A stretch of 64,000 bases of DNA, taken from Pseudomonadota bacterium. GTDB lineage: Bacteria > Pseudomonadota > Alphaproteobacteria > Rhizobiales > Beijerinckiaceae. The translations under genes were made by a program, and so were the position numbers. The stretch is taken from positions 1 to 64,000 of the forward strand of contig JAJXWB010000015.1 of assembly GCA_021781815.1 (NCBI GenBank), in the 5' to 3' direction. Of this stretch, positions 23,466-32,518 are shown piece after piece; positions within the stretch are counted from its first letter, which is position 1, and the number at the start of each line of letters is the position of its first letter. The notes beneath the pieces are model-generated. The model ran no database searches, had not been told where the DNA came from, and saw nothing but the letters and a program-made list of their open reading frames with translations.

Positions 23466-25916
23466 GCTGCCAAACGCAATTCCCGTCGTCAGCGACGAGA
23501 AGAAGACTGCGCGCGTCAGGCTCGACGCCAGCATATCGGTGACGCCTTTGCGCCAGGCGATCAGATAATAGATATGGAACGCGACGCCGACGCCGAACAT
23601 CAGCGGAAGCGCGATGATGTTGGCGAAATTCAGTGACAGCCCGAGCAGACGCGCCGCTTCGAGACTCATGACGCCCGCGATTACAAGCGGACCGAGCGCC
23701 AGCGCGACGTCTTTCACGCTGCGCATCGCCACGTAAAGAATGGCGAAGATGGCGATGAAGGCGAGACCGCCCGCCTCTAGAAAGGCGCGCACGATGGTGC
23801 GGCCAGCCTCCTCCACCGTGATCGGCGCGCCGGTTGCGTGGGGAGCGACGGCGCGCACGGCCGCGGCGAACGCGGCGAGCACAGCATTGTCGTTGGAATC
23901 CCCCTTGGCGAAAACCTCGATACGCGCGCGGCCGTCCCGCGCGATCCAGTCGCGGCTTATATCGGCGGGAATGTCCGCCACCGCGACCCGGCGCGGGGCG
24001 AGCGGCGCGCGCAGCTTCGAGATCAGCGCGCCAAACTCGGCGAAGATCGCCTGCTGTGTCGCCATCCGCGCGACAGGCGTCGCCGCGGCGAGCGCCGCAA
24101 CCGCGTGAGAGAAATGAACGACCTCCGGCGGAGCGTCCTGCGCCTCGGCGATCTCCAGCATGTCCTGAACATCGATGATCGCCTTGAGGTTTTCAGCGTC
24201 GGTCGGAGCCAGCGCCGGCTGCGCGTCGAAAACCTGCGCGAACGTCCCGGCGACCCGACGCACCTCGGCGAGCTTTGCGTCCTGGTCCTTGGGCACAAAG
24301 GATTCGAGCGTCACCACGCGCGCGACCGGCGCCAGGGCGGCGATCTTGTCGGCGAGCGGCCGGGCCGCCTCGAGCGAGGGCGCGAGGATTGAAATGGTGT
24401 TGGGCGCCGTCTGCGGATCCCGCGACAGATCGATGAAGGTCGAAACGCTCTCGACCCTGGAGCTGCGCAGATCCATCGGATTGGAGTCGAACTTCAGACT
24501 CGTCAACGCCGGCAGGCCCGCCAGCACGACGGCCGCAGTCGCGATCAGCACGAACGCCCGGTGGTCGCCGATCCAGCCATCGACCGCCGCCAGCGATGCG
24601 GTCTTGATCGGCTGCTGCTCCGGTCCGGGGCGCAGGATCACCAGCAACGCCGGCAGAAAGCAGACCGTCGCGACGAAAGCCACGATCATGCCGAGGCCGG
24701 CGATGAAGCCGAGTTCCGAGACGCCCAGGAACTCGGTCGGCAGAAAGCAGAAGAAGCCGGCCACCAGCGAGATCGCCGCCAGCGTCAGCGAATAGCCGAT
24801 GCCGCGAATGGCGGCTGCCAGAGCGCCCGCAAGATCGTCGCGCCTGAACCGCTCCTCGCGGTAGCGCGTCGAGAACTGGATGCCGAAATCTACGCCAAGC
24901 CCGATGAACAGCACCGCGAAGGCGACCGAGATCAGGTTCAGCTTGTGAACGAGCAGCAGCCCGAGACCGGAGGTTATGACGAGCCCGACCAGCAGCGTCG
25001 TCAGCACCGCCGCGATGATCTTGCCCGAACGCAGCGCCAGGAAGAGCACCAGCGTGATCGCCGCCAGGACGCCGATCATGTTGATTTCGTAATTTTCCGC
25101 GACAGTGGCGAATTCCTCGTCGGCGAGCGGCGTCTGCCCGGTCAGCCTCACCGTGTAGCCGTTGGCCGGAGTGAGCCCGAGCGCCGCCGCCGCGGTCCGC
25201 ACGCGCGCAATCGATCTGGCGCCGGGCTCCAGCGCCCCGAAATCGAGAACCGGGTCGATCAGCGCCAGCCGCCGCCTGTCGGCGACGGTCGGCGGACCCT
25301 TTTCCAGAAGATTGCGCCAGGACAGCGGCTTCGGCCGGCCAGCGAGCGCCACGTCGATCGTGTCGCCGAGCTTGCCAAGCGGTTCGACGAGCGTCTCGAA
25401 CTGCGCCCGGTTCGCGTCCGCCTTCCGCATCGCGCCGCCGATCAGGTTCATCAGGCCGCGCAGGCTCGGATCGGCGGCGAGCGCGCCGAGGAAATCCTTG
25501 CGCGCCTCGAGTTCGCCGAGCGTCCGGGCCAGGTCCGGCCCGTCCAGCAGCAACAACCCCTCGCGATCGAGATAGGCGTCGCTGTCCGGTCGCCACGCCC
25601 TTCTGATCGCGATCGCCTCGTCGGGCCTCGACAGCGCGGCCACCAGCCTGTCTGCCCCGGTGTCCGCGTCCTCCGCTGACGGGGCGTCGATCACGGCGAC
25701 GATCAGGTTTTCGAACTGCGGAAAGGCGGCGCTGTAGGCGATCTCGTCCTGTCGCCAGCCGATATCCGGCGAAATGAGTTGCGCCGTATTTGTGTCGATG
25801 TCGAAATGGGTCGCCGTGTACCAGGCGCCCGCCACGGCCAGCGCAAGCGTCGCGAGCACCACGGCGAGCGCACGATGGGCGCAGGCGGCGACGAGGCGTT
25901 CGAGAAATCGGGTCAT
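23307..25916 (-). CDS. hpnN: Hopanoid-associated RND transporter HpnN
   Basis: An 869-residue MMPL/RND-type inner-membrane transporter that moves hopanoids to the outer membrane. The N-terminal helix ALAVVLATLALAVAGAWYTA is followed by a large periplasmic loop (about 35-270), then a first bundle of helices (MIGVLAAITLVLFLALRSGK, then VAFAVLFIGLGVDFGIQFST). A second copy of this layout follows (loop about 460-690, then FIAIFAILYVAMRSVKDVAL and the helices after it). The GLGVDFGIQ and FGVGVAFHIYYL segments are the conserved MMPL transmembrane motifs. It is divergent from hpnH (264-base gap) and 2.5 kb from shc, giving a compact hopanoid locus. The 3' end overlaps the opposing small membrane gene by 159 bases. 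Confidence 0.94.
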   Translation of the reverse strand: MTRFLERLVAACAHRALAVVLATLALAVAGAWYTATHFDIDTNTAQLISPDIGWRQDEIAYSAAFPQFENLIVAVIDAPSAEDADTGADRLVAALSRPDEAIAIRRAWRPDSDAYLDREGLLLLDGPDLARTLGELEARKDFLGALAADPSLRGLMNLIGGAMRKADANRAQFETLVEPLGKLGDTIDVALAGRPKPLSWRNLLEKGPPTVADRRRLALIDPVLDFGALEPGARSIARVRTAAAALGLTPANGYTVRLTGQTPLADEEFATVAENYEINMIGVLAAITLVLFLALRSGKIIAAVLTTLLVGLVITSGLGLLLVHKLNLISVAFAVLFIGLGVDFGIQFSTRYREERFRRDDLAGALAAAIRGIGYSLTLAAISLVAGFFCFLPTEFLGVSELGFIAGLGMIVAFVATVCFLPALLVILRPGPEQQPIKTASLAAVDGWIGDHRAFVLIATAAVVLAGLPALTSLKFDSNPMDLRSSRVESVSTFIDLSRDPQTAPNTISILAPSLEAARPLADKIAALAPVARVVTLESFVPKDQDAKLAEVRRVAGTFAQVFDAQPALAPTDAENLKAIIDVQDMLEIAEAQDAPPEVVHFSHAVAALAAATPVARMATQQAIFAEFGALISKLRAPLAPRRVAVADIPADISRDWIARDGRARIEVFAKGDSNDNAVLAAFAAAVRAVAPHATGAPITVEEAGRTIVRAFLEAGGLAFIAIFAILYVAMRSVKDVALALGPLVIAGVMSLEAARLLGLSLNFANIIALPLMFGVGVAFHIYYLIAWRKGVTDMLASSLTRAVFFSSLTTGIAFGSLCLSSHPGTASMGELLALSLFFTLLAAFVIVPAFLGPPPDRARAAGKSKRIA

Positions 25917-26180
25917 GGCGCTCCGAACGATGCGACCGACTCATTCCGACGCATTTCACGCAGGCGCACGCCCAGTGACGCCACGCGCGACCGCAGCGCG
26001 GCGGGACGGCGGCCGCCAAATGCATGCGGCCATCTATCACGGTATTTTCGCGGCGTCACGGCTGCGTCATGCCTGTGGCGCATCGGCCACATGCCCTTCG
26101 ACAAAAGACCGGCCTCCTCACATTTGACCCGCTACGCCCTATTCTCTAAGGGACTGCTTTGAATTTGCTGGAGGGTCGAG

Positions 26181-27335
26181 TTGAGCATACCCCTGCGCTA
26201 TGTCGCATCGATCGGCGGCTATGTCCTCAAGCAGCATCTCCTGGGTCGCAAGCGCTATCCGCTCGTGCTGATGATGGAGCCGCTGTATCGTTGCAATCTG
26301 GCCTGCGCCGGTTGCGGAAAGATCGATTACCCGGACGAGATCCTGAACCGCCGCCTCTCGGTCGAGGACGCGCTTGGCGCGGTCGACGAATGCGGAGCGC
26401 CGGTCGTTTCGATCGCTGGCGGCGAACCTCTGCTGCACAAGGACATGCCCCGAATCGTCGAGGGCATTGTCGCGCGCAGGAAGTTCGCAATCCTCTGCAC
26501 GAACGCGCTCCTGCTTGAAAAGAAGATCGACCAGTACAAGCCTAGTCCCTACTTTACCTGGTCGATCCATCTTGATGGCGACCAACACATGCACGATCGC
26601 GCCGTCTGCCAGGACGGCGTTTACGAGCGCGCGGTCTCGGCGATCCGGCTCGCCAAGTCCAGGGGGTTTCGCGTCACCATCAACAGCACGTTCTTTTCGG
26701 ACGCGCAGGCCGACCGCGTCGCAGACTTCTTCGATACGGTCACGGCCCTTGGCGTCGACGGCATCACGGTGTCTCCCGGCTACGCTTACGAGCGCGCGGC
26801 CGACCAGGAGCATTTTCTCAACCGCACGCACACGAAAAGCCTCTTCCGCGACATTTTCCGCCGCGGCGCGCGCGGCAGGAAATGGGCGTTCAACCAGTCC
26901 GGCCTGTTCCTCGATTTCCTCGCAGGCAACCAGACCTACCGCTGCACGCCCTGGGGCAATCCGACCCGAACGGTGTTCGGTTGGCAGAAGCCCTGCTACC
27001 TGCTCGGCGAAGGATATGTGAAGACCTTCAGGGAGCTGATGGACGGCACGGACTGGGACTCTTACGGCGTCGGCAATTACGCGAAGTGTTCGAACTGCAT
27101 GGTTCATTGCGGCTTCGAGGCCACCGCCGTGGCCGATTCCGTCAGCAAGCCCTGGAAGCCGTTGAAAGTCGCGCTGTTTGGCGTGAACACGGAAGGGCCG
27201 ATGGCGCCGGAAATCCCGCTCGACAAGGCGCGCGCGCCGGAATTTGTCTTCCAGCAGAATGTCCAGGAAAAGATGAGCGAGATCCGCGCAACGAAGCCGG
27301 CCGAGTCGCCGGTCAGCGCCACAGCGGCGGAGTAA
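26181..27335 (+). CDS. hpnH: Adenosyl-hopene transferase HpnH (radical SAM)
   Basis: A 384-residue radical-SAM enzyme that adds the 5'-deoxyadenosyl group to diploptene, the first step of extended hopanoid synthesis. The [4Fe-4S] motif C-x3-C-x2-C is at C38, C42 and C45 (YRCNLACAGCGK), followed by SIAGGEPLLHKDM, the SAM-binding GGE motif. The C-terminal cysteine set (YRCTPWGNPTR, CSNCMVHCGFEA) is a DUF3463-type region typical of HpnH. It starts at TTG 26181, with GGAGGG 6 bases upstream. A small secreted protein gene follows at 27404, then hpnG and shc converge from the other strand. All are consistent with bacteriohopanepolyol production. Confidence 0.96.
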   Translation: MSIPLRYVASIGGYVLKQHLLGRKRYPLVLMMEPLYRCNLACAGCGKIDYPDEILNRRLSVEDALGAVDECGAPVVSIAGGEPLLHKDMPRIVEGIVARRKFAILCTNALLLEKKIDQYKPSPYFTWSIHLDGDQHMHDRAVCQDGVYERAVSAIRLAKSRGFRVTINSTFFSDAQADRVADFFDTVTALGVDGITVSPGYAYERAADQEHFLNRTHTKSLFRDIFRRGARGRKWAFNQSGLFLDFLAGNQTYRCTPWGNPTRTVFGWQKPCYLLGEGYVKTFRELMDGTDWDSYGVGNYAKCSNCMVHCGFEATAVADSVSKPWKPLKVALFGVNTEGPMAPEIPLDKARAPEFVFQQNVQEKMSEIRATKPAESPVSATAAE

Positions 27336-27403
27336 CGTCGATTGAAAGCCTGAGCGCTGCGATATATCGTCGCGGAATTCGCAATCTGGAGCACGCGCGC
27401 CCA

Positions 27404-27712
27404 ATGTCCGACAGCACCCGACGCATGATCGCCTTCGGCCGCATTGCTCTTGCCGCCGCGATCGGCCTCGCAGCCGTGCAATCCGCCGCGCTCGCGGCGG
27501 CGGATGTAACGCAGCAGAGCGCCGCGGCGCCGGCCGGCAAGAAGGTCAGGAAGCATGCAGCCAAGCCCGCCGCATCGCGCGAGGGGCGTCACGCAGTCTG
27601 CCTGGCGTTCATCCAGCGGCACGGGCTATCGTGCGATCCGTGGGTCGAGCCTACCTGCGGCGCCGACACTGGCTATTTCCGACCGCCGGAATGCGTCCGT
27701 CCGCTTCAGTGA
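27404..27712 (+). CDS. Small exported cysteine-containing protein (102 aa)
   Basis: From the ATG at 27404 the frame encodes a signal peptide (RRMIAFGRIALAAAIGLAAV, with an Ala-rich cleavage region near residue 31), a Lys/Ala-rich linker (AGKKVRKHAAKPAASREGRH) and a C-terminal module with four cysteines (CLAFIQRHGLSCDPWVEPTC, then ECVRPLQ). The cysteines suggest one or two disulfides in the periplasm. The gene is 68 bases after hpnH on the same strand, so it is likely co-transcribed with it. I recognise no family. The frame is open upstream through hpnH, but that is hpnH shadow. Confidence 0.65.
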   Translation: MSDSTRRMIAFGRIALAAAIGLAAVQSAALAAADVTQQSAAAPAGKKVRKHAAKPAASREGRHAVCLAFIQRHGLSCDPWVEPTCGADTGYFRPPECVRPLQ

Positions 27713-27751
27713 AGCCAAAAATCGAAATCTGATTCTGCGGCCGCAGCGACT

Positions 27752-28462
27752 TCAGGCCAACTCCAGATCATCCGCCGCCTCGCCGGCCTGCGCCATCGGG
27801 CGCGGTCCAAGGCAGCGACCGGCGCCCGCAAGCGCGGCAAAAGCGATTCGCGCGTCAAGTCCGGCGTTCGCCAGCGCGCCGATCTGGCCGGGTGCCCTGG
27901 CCAATCCCGCCAGCACGCGCAGGATCGCGATTCCGCCGTCAGGGTTCAGCGCATCGGCGGCGAGCGCAGGCAGAGCGCGATGCGCCGGATCGCTGACGAC
28001 CCGCACAATTCCGAATGGCAGTCCGTGCCGGGCAGCCCAACTCCCGGCGACATGGCTCTCCATGTCCACGGCGACCGCGCCCGAGGTCGCACGCAGCGCG
28101 GCCTTGCCTTCAGGCGATATGACTGCAGCATTAACTCCGGCGACCGCGCCCTCGACTACGCGCAGGTCACGCGAAAACAGGGTGCGACGCAAGGTATCCT
28201 GGAGGTCGCCGCAGACCCCGTACGCCTCGTCCTCATGCACGACGCTGCGTCCGAGCACGAGATGGCCGGGTTCGAGATCCGGATCGAGGCCTCCGGCGAT
28301 CCCGAAGCTGACAACCCCCCAGTGAAGGCGCGGATCGATATCTCCCAGAATGTTCGAGAGGCGCACGCTGTCGCCGCCGCTGCAAACGGTCGTAATGCCC
28401 AAGCCCTCGGCTGCGCGCGCCTCGCGCGAAAGCCCTGTCACGACCAGCAGCGTGCGGTGCAT
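27752..28462 (-). CDS. hpnG: Hopanoid-associated phosphorylase HpnG
   Basis: About 236 residues of the nucleoside phosphorylase (PNP/UDP) fold. HpnG removes adenine from adenosylhopane to give phosphoribosylhopane (ribosylhopane precursor), the step after HpnH. Visible are VVTGLSREARAAEGLG at the N terminus, VVSFGIAGGLDPDLEPGHLV (the PNP-type GxAGGL turn) and AVAVDMESHVAGSWAARHGL, with the ribose-binding Met-Glu. The conserved FGIVRVVSDPAHRALP corresponds to the base-binding region with its catalytic Asp. ATG 28462 lies 2 bases after the TAA of shc, so the two are translationally coupled. The frame continues upstream antisense-free inside shc, but only as shadow. Confidence 0.93.
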   Translation of the reverse strand: MHRTLLVVTGLSREARAAEGLGITTVCSGGDSVRLSNILGDIDPRLHWGVVSFGIAGGLDPDLEPGHLVLGRSVVHEDEAYGVCGDLQDTLRRTLFSRDLRVVEGAVAGVNAAVISPEGKAALRATSGAVAVDMESHVAGSWAARHGLPFGIVRVVSDPAHRALPALAADALNPDGGIAILRVLAGLARAPGQIGALANAGLDARIAFAALAGAGRCLGPRPMAQAGEAADDLELA

Positions 28463-28464
28463 CC

Positions 28465-30423
28465 TTACATTCCGAAGCTGACGCGGCGGCTGTTGCCCAC
28501 CGTGAGATTGCGGTAGCGGGCGAGCGCCCAGAGCGGGAAGAATTTCGAGTAGCCGTGATAGCGCAAGTAGAACACCCGGGGAAAGCCGGTCGCAGTGAAA
28601 AGCTCTTCCCGCCAGAAGCCGTCCTCGCCCTGCTGCGACGTCAGATAGGCGATACCCCGCGCCACGGCAGGGCTTTCGATCGCGCCTGCCGCCATCAGGC
28701 CCATAAGCGCCCAGGCTGTCTGCGACGCCGTCGAGGGCGCTTGCCTGTAGCCTTTGTAGTCCAACCGATAGGAATCGCCGCCCTCGCCCCAGCCGCCGTC
28801 CGGGTTCTGGATTGCTTCGAGCCAGGCGGTCGCGCGCTGCATGGCCGAATCCTCCGACGTCACGCCGGCCGCGTTCAGCGCGCAGAGCGTCGACCATGTG
28901 CCGTAGACATAATTCATGCCCCAGCGGCCGTACCAGCTCCCGTCTTTCTCCTGTTGCGCCCGCAGAAAGGCGACGCCCCTCGCGAAAACCGGATTGTTCG
29001 CCTCTGTCGCGCCGAGCTGCGCCAGCATCGAGATGCAACGCGCGGACACGTCAGCCGTCGGCGGATCGAGCAGCGCGCCATGGTCGGCGAACGGAATGTT
29101 GTTGAGGTAATGATAGGAATTGTCGGCGTCGAACGCCCCCCAGCCGCCATCCCGGCTCTGTAGTCCCTCGATCCATTCCCGGGCGCGGGCGATCGAGGGC
29201 TGGTAGGCGACCCCGTCCGCGCGATCCATGGCCATCGCGACGACAGCGGTGTCATCGACATCGGGATAATAGGCGTTGGCGTACTGGAAGGCCCAGCCGC
29301 CGGGGCGCACGTCCGGCCTCTGCACGGCCCAGTCGCCTTTCACATCCAGCACCTGGAGCGGCTTCAGCCATTCGAGCGCCGCGGCCGCGCTCCGCTCGGC
29401 CTGGGCGCCGCCAACCTCAAGCAGGGTTTGAGCGACCAGCGCTGTGTCCCAGACCGGCGACACGCACGGCTGGCAATAGGCTTCCTCCTCGCGGATCACG
29501 AGCAGCCGTTCGATCGACTCGCGTGCGAGCTTCACGCGCGGATCATCGGGCGAATAGCCCAGCGCATCGAACATCAGCAGGCTGTTGACCATTGCCGGGA
29601 AGATCGCCCCGAGCCCGTCGACGCCGTTCAGACGTTCGATCACGAATGCCTCGGCGCGCCGGATCGCCCGCTCCCGCAGCGTCTTCGGAAACCACCCCTG
29701 CATCGCGTGCAGAATTCGGTCGAGAGCGCCGAAAATCGTTGTCCACGGCTGCTTCTGGTGCTCGCCGATCGGCCATGACTGAACCTGACCCGACGCAACG
29801 ACGAAGAGTTCGGCGACGTCAACCCCGCGCGAATTGGCCGGCGCCGGCCGCAGCGCCATCAGCACGATCAGCGGAATCGTGACCGTGCGCGCCCAGTAAC
29901 TGGTCTTGTCGAAATGGAACGGAAACCAGCGCGGCAGCAGCACGATTTCGACGGGCATGGCCGGCGCGCCCGTCCAGGGAATTTGTCGGTAGAGCGCGAG
30001 CAGGATGCGGGTGAAGACATTGCTTGTCGCCGCGCCGCCGCGTGAAAGGATCGCCGCGCGCGCGCGCGCCATGTGCGGCGCATCGACAGGATCGCCGATC
30101 ATCTTCAGCGCGAAATACGCCTTCACGCTGGCGCTCATGTCGAAATCGCCATCGTGGAACAGCGGCCAGCCGCCGTGCGCGCCCTGGATGCGGCGCAAAT
30201 AAGCGGCGATCTTGCCTTCTAGGGCGCAATCCTCGGGTTCGCCGCGAAAATGGCGCATCAGCACATATTCGGCGGGGATCGTGGCGTCGGCCTCAAGTTC
30301 GAAACACCAGTGCCCGTCAGCCTGCCGGCGGCCCAGCAACGCAAGCGTCGCCCGGGCGACGGCGGCGTTCAGTCCAGCCATATCGACCTGACCGAGGGAG
30401 GGCGGCGTAACGTTCGTATTCAT
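28465..30423 (-). CDS. shc: Squalene-hopene cyclase
   Basis: A 652-residue class II triterpene cyclase (HpnF) that folds squalene into hopene and diplopterol at the inner membrane. The catalytic acid motif is DVDD at residues 388-391 (YYPDVDDTAVVAM). QW repeats are numerous, for example ADGHWCFELE, GAHGGWPLFH, DGGWGAFDADNSYHYLNNIP, DGSWYGRWGMNYVYGTW and DGGWGEGGDSYR. The C terminus (FPRVFYLRYHGYSKFFPLWA) is the family standard. I use ATG 30423 (MNTNVTPP); the frame to 30480 adds only a few unlikely residues. It is co-transcribed with hpnG. The upstream 304 bases to 30728 hold the divergent promoter with the ferredoxin oxidoreductase operon. Confidence 0.97.
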   Translation of the reverse strand: MNTNVTPPSLGQVDMAGLNAAVARATLALLGRRQADGHWCFELEADATIPAEYVLMRHFRGEPEDCALEGKIAAYLRRIQGAHGGWPLFHDGDFDMSASVKAYFALKMIGDPVDAPHMARARAAILSRGGAATSNVFTRILLALYRQIPWTGAPAMPVEIVLLPRWFPFHFDKTSYWARTVTIPLIVLMALRPAPANSRGVDVAELFVVASGQVQSWPIGEHQKQPWTTIFGALDRILHAMQGWFPKTLRERAIRRAEAFVIERLNGVDGLGAIFPAMVNSLLMFDALGYSPDDPRVKLARESIERLLVIREEEAYCQPCVSPVWDTALVAQTLLEVGGAQAERSAAAALEWLKPLQVLDVKGDWAVQRPDVRPGGWAFQYANAYYPDVDDTAVVAMAMDRADGVAYQPSIARAREWIEGLQSRDGGWGAFDADNSYHYLNNIPFADHGALLDPPTADVSARCISMLAQLGATEANNPVFARGVAFLRAQQEKDGSWYGRWGMNYVYGTWSTLCALNAAGVTSEDSAMQRATAWLEAIQNPDGGWGEGGDSYRLDYKGYRQAPSTASQTAWALMGLMAAGAIESPAVARGIAYLTSQQGEDGFWREELFTATGFPRVFYLRYHGYSKFFPLWALARYRNLTVGNSRRVSFGM

Positions 30424-30727
30424 TGTCGAGCGGAACCCAGCCTGTCTTGCTGCAGCGCACAAGCGCTGTTGATACCTCATGGCGCGGCCGAACGCTATGC
30501 GAATCGCGCGATTTCCTAAACCAGACCGTGGGTCTCGACCACCAATTTGTTACCAAAGTATTAAAGCTTGGCTATTGCAGGCGTTTCTCGGCCGCGTCGG
30601 CCGGTTCTGCGCTTGACGAATGGCCACAATCCGCGCCAAACCGCTTGCATGTCAGAACGGCCCCCACCAGGCGCAGCCAAGCTTAGCCGTGGGGAGGCGC
30701 GCATCAGGAGCGCGCCATGGAGGACGC

Positions 30728-32518
30728 GTGAGATCCGATAAAGTCGCGCCGGCAGACTATTTTCATAAGGTCGTCGACTGCCAATGGGCCTGTCCGGCCC
30801 ACACGCCGGTTCCCGAATACATACGCTTGATCGCAGCCGGGCGTTATGGCGACGCCTACATGATCAACTGGGACTCAAATGTATTCCCTGGCATTCTCGG
30901 ACGCACTTGCGACCGCCCCTGTGAGCCCGCCTGCCGGCGCGGCCGGGTCGAGGACGAGCCGGTCGCGATTTGCCGCCTGAAGCGCGTCGCCGCAGATTTC
31001 AAGGAGAACGTCAAGGAGCGGATGCCGCCGAAAGCGGCGCGCAAGAATGGCAAGCGCGTGGCCTGCATCGGCGCGGGGCCAGCCTCGCTCACGGTCGCCC
31101 GCGATCTGGCGCCCTTGGGCTACGACGTCGTCGTCTTCGATTCCGAACCGAAGGCCGGCGGCATGATGCGGACGCAGATTCCAAAATTCCGCTTGCCCGA
31201 AAGCGTGATCGACGAGGAGGTCGACTACGTGCTCGACCTCGGCGTGACTTTCCGGTCTGGAACACGCATCGATAGCCTCAGGCAGGTGATGGGCGAAGGC
31301 TATGACGCAATCTTCGTCGGCTCCGGGGCGCCGCGCGGTCGCGATCTCGACGTACCCGGCCGCGCCGAGGCCGCCGCACAAATCCACATCGGCATCGACT
31401 GGCTGGCGAATGTCGCCTTTGGCCATGTGAAGAAGGTGTCCAAGCGCGTCATCGTGCTGGGCGGCGGCAATACGGCGATGGACTGCTGCCGCTCGGCGAG
31501 GCGTCTCGGCGGCGAGGACGTGAAGGTCGTCGTCCGCTCCGGGTTCGAGGAGATGAAGGCCTCTCCTTGGGAGAAGGAGGACGCGATGCACGAGGGCATC
31601 CCGATCCTCAACTTCATGGTGCCGAAGGAAGTCAAGCACGTCGACGGCCGCCTCACTGGCATGGTGTTCGAGAAGGTGCGCGCTGAATATGACGCCAGGG
31701 GGCGCCGCAATCTGGTCCCGACCGGCGAGCCCGACACGCTGATCGAATGCGACGAGGTGCTGGTCGCCGTCGGCCAGGAGAACGCCTTTCCGTGGATCGA
31801 GCGTGACATTGGCGTCGAATTCGACAAGTCGGGCATGCCAATCGTCGATCCTGTAACCTACCAGTCGACTGCGCCGAATGTTTTCTTCGGCGGAGACGCC
31901 GCCTTCGGTCCGAAGAACATCATCTGGGCTGTCGCGCATGGCCACGGCGCAGCCTTCTCGATCGACGCCCTGTGCCAGGGCCGCGATGTTGCTGCACGGC
32001 CCGCCGCGGACGGTGTGTTCGTCAGCCAGAAGATGGGCATCCACGAATGGACCTATGACAATGACATTTCGCTGCAGCGCCGCCTGAAAGTTCCGCTGCG
32101 CGACAATGCCGTGGCGCTGACCGACATTCGCGTGGAGGTCGAGCTTGGCTTCGACACCCGGCGCGCCCTGTCGGAAGCGCAGCGATGCCTGAATTGCGAT
32201 GTCGACACGATTTTCGCGGCAAAGCTCTGCATAGAATGCGACGCCTGCGTCGACATATGCCCCATGGATTGCATCACCTTCACGAAGGACGGCGCGGAAG
32301 GCGAATTGCGGACCCGGCTCACAGCGCCCGCAGTCAACCTGACGCAGGATCTCTATGTATCGGATCCACTCAAGACCAGGCGCGTCATGGTCAAGGACGA
32401 GGACGTCTGTCTGCATTGCGGCCTGTGTGCGGAACGCTGTCCGACCGGCGCCTGGGACATGCAGAAATTTTCGGTTCAACTGCCGCGAGCAGGTACGACA
32501 TGCCAATCGAGAGCGTAA
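30728..32518 (+). CDS. GltD-like NAD(P)H:ferredoxin oxidoreductase subunit with 2x[4Fe-4S]
   Basis: About 596 residues. An N-terminal Fe-S domain has cysteines C18, C22, C61, C65 and C69 (DCQWACPAHTP; GRTCDRPCEPACRRG), as in glutamate synthase small subunits. An FAD domain (GAGPAS at 115-120) and an NAD(P) domain (VLGGGNTAMDC) follow. Near the C terminus are two ferredoxin cluster motifs (LCIECDACVDICPMDC; CLHCGLCAERCP). It probably passes electrons between NAD(P)H and the ferredoxin-type clusters of the 2-oxoacid oxidoreductase encoded next. GTG 30728 has GGAGGA 4 bases upstream. It overlaps the alpha subunit gene by 19 bases, so the three genes are a unit. It is not a glutamate synthase because gltB is absent. 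Confidence 0.9.
   Translation: MRSDKVAPADYFHKVVDCQWACPAHTPVPEYIRLIAAGRYGDAYMINWDSNVFPGILGRTCDRPCEPACRRGRVEDEPVAICRLKRVAADFKENVKERMPPKAARKNGKRVACIGAGPASLTVARDLAPLGYDVVVFDSEPKAGGMMRTQIPKFRLPESVIDEEVDYVLDLGVTFRSGTRIDSLRQVMGEGYDAIFVGSGAPRGRDLDVPGRAEAAAQIHIGIDWLANVAFGHVKKVSKRVIVLGGGNTAMDCCRSARRLGGEDVKVVVRSGFEEMKASPWEKEDAMHEGIPILNFMVPKEVKHVDGRLTGMVFEKVRAEYDARGRRNLVPTGEPDTLIECDEVLVAVGQENAFPWIERDIGVEFDKSGMPIVDPVTYQSTAPNVFFGGDAAFGPKNIIWAVAHGHGAAFSIDALCQGRDVAARPAADGVFVSQKMGIHEWTYDNDISLQRRLKVPLRDNAVALTDIRVEVELGFDTRRALSEAQRCLNCDVDTIFAAKLCIECDACVDICPMDCITFTKDGAEGELRTRLTAPAVNLTQDLYVSDPLKTRRVMVKDEDVCLHCGLCAERCPTGAWDMQKFSVQLPRAGTTCQSRA

Noticed and set aside
24193-26040. 615-codon minus-strand frame overlapping hpnN
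   Set aside because: Different frame of hpnN with low-complexity Arg/Ala/Gly text; hpnN is unmistakable.
30728-32518. Glutamate synthase small subunit (gltD)
   Set aside because: Core domains match, but the C-terminal double ferredoxin module and the overlap with KorA-type genes point to an oxidoreductase subunit; no gltB nearby.
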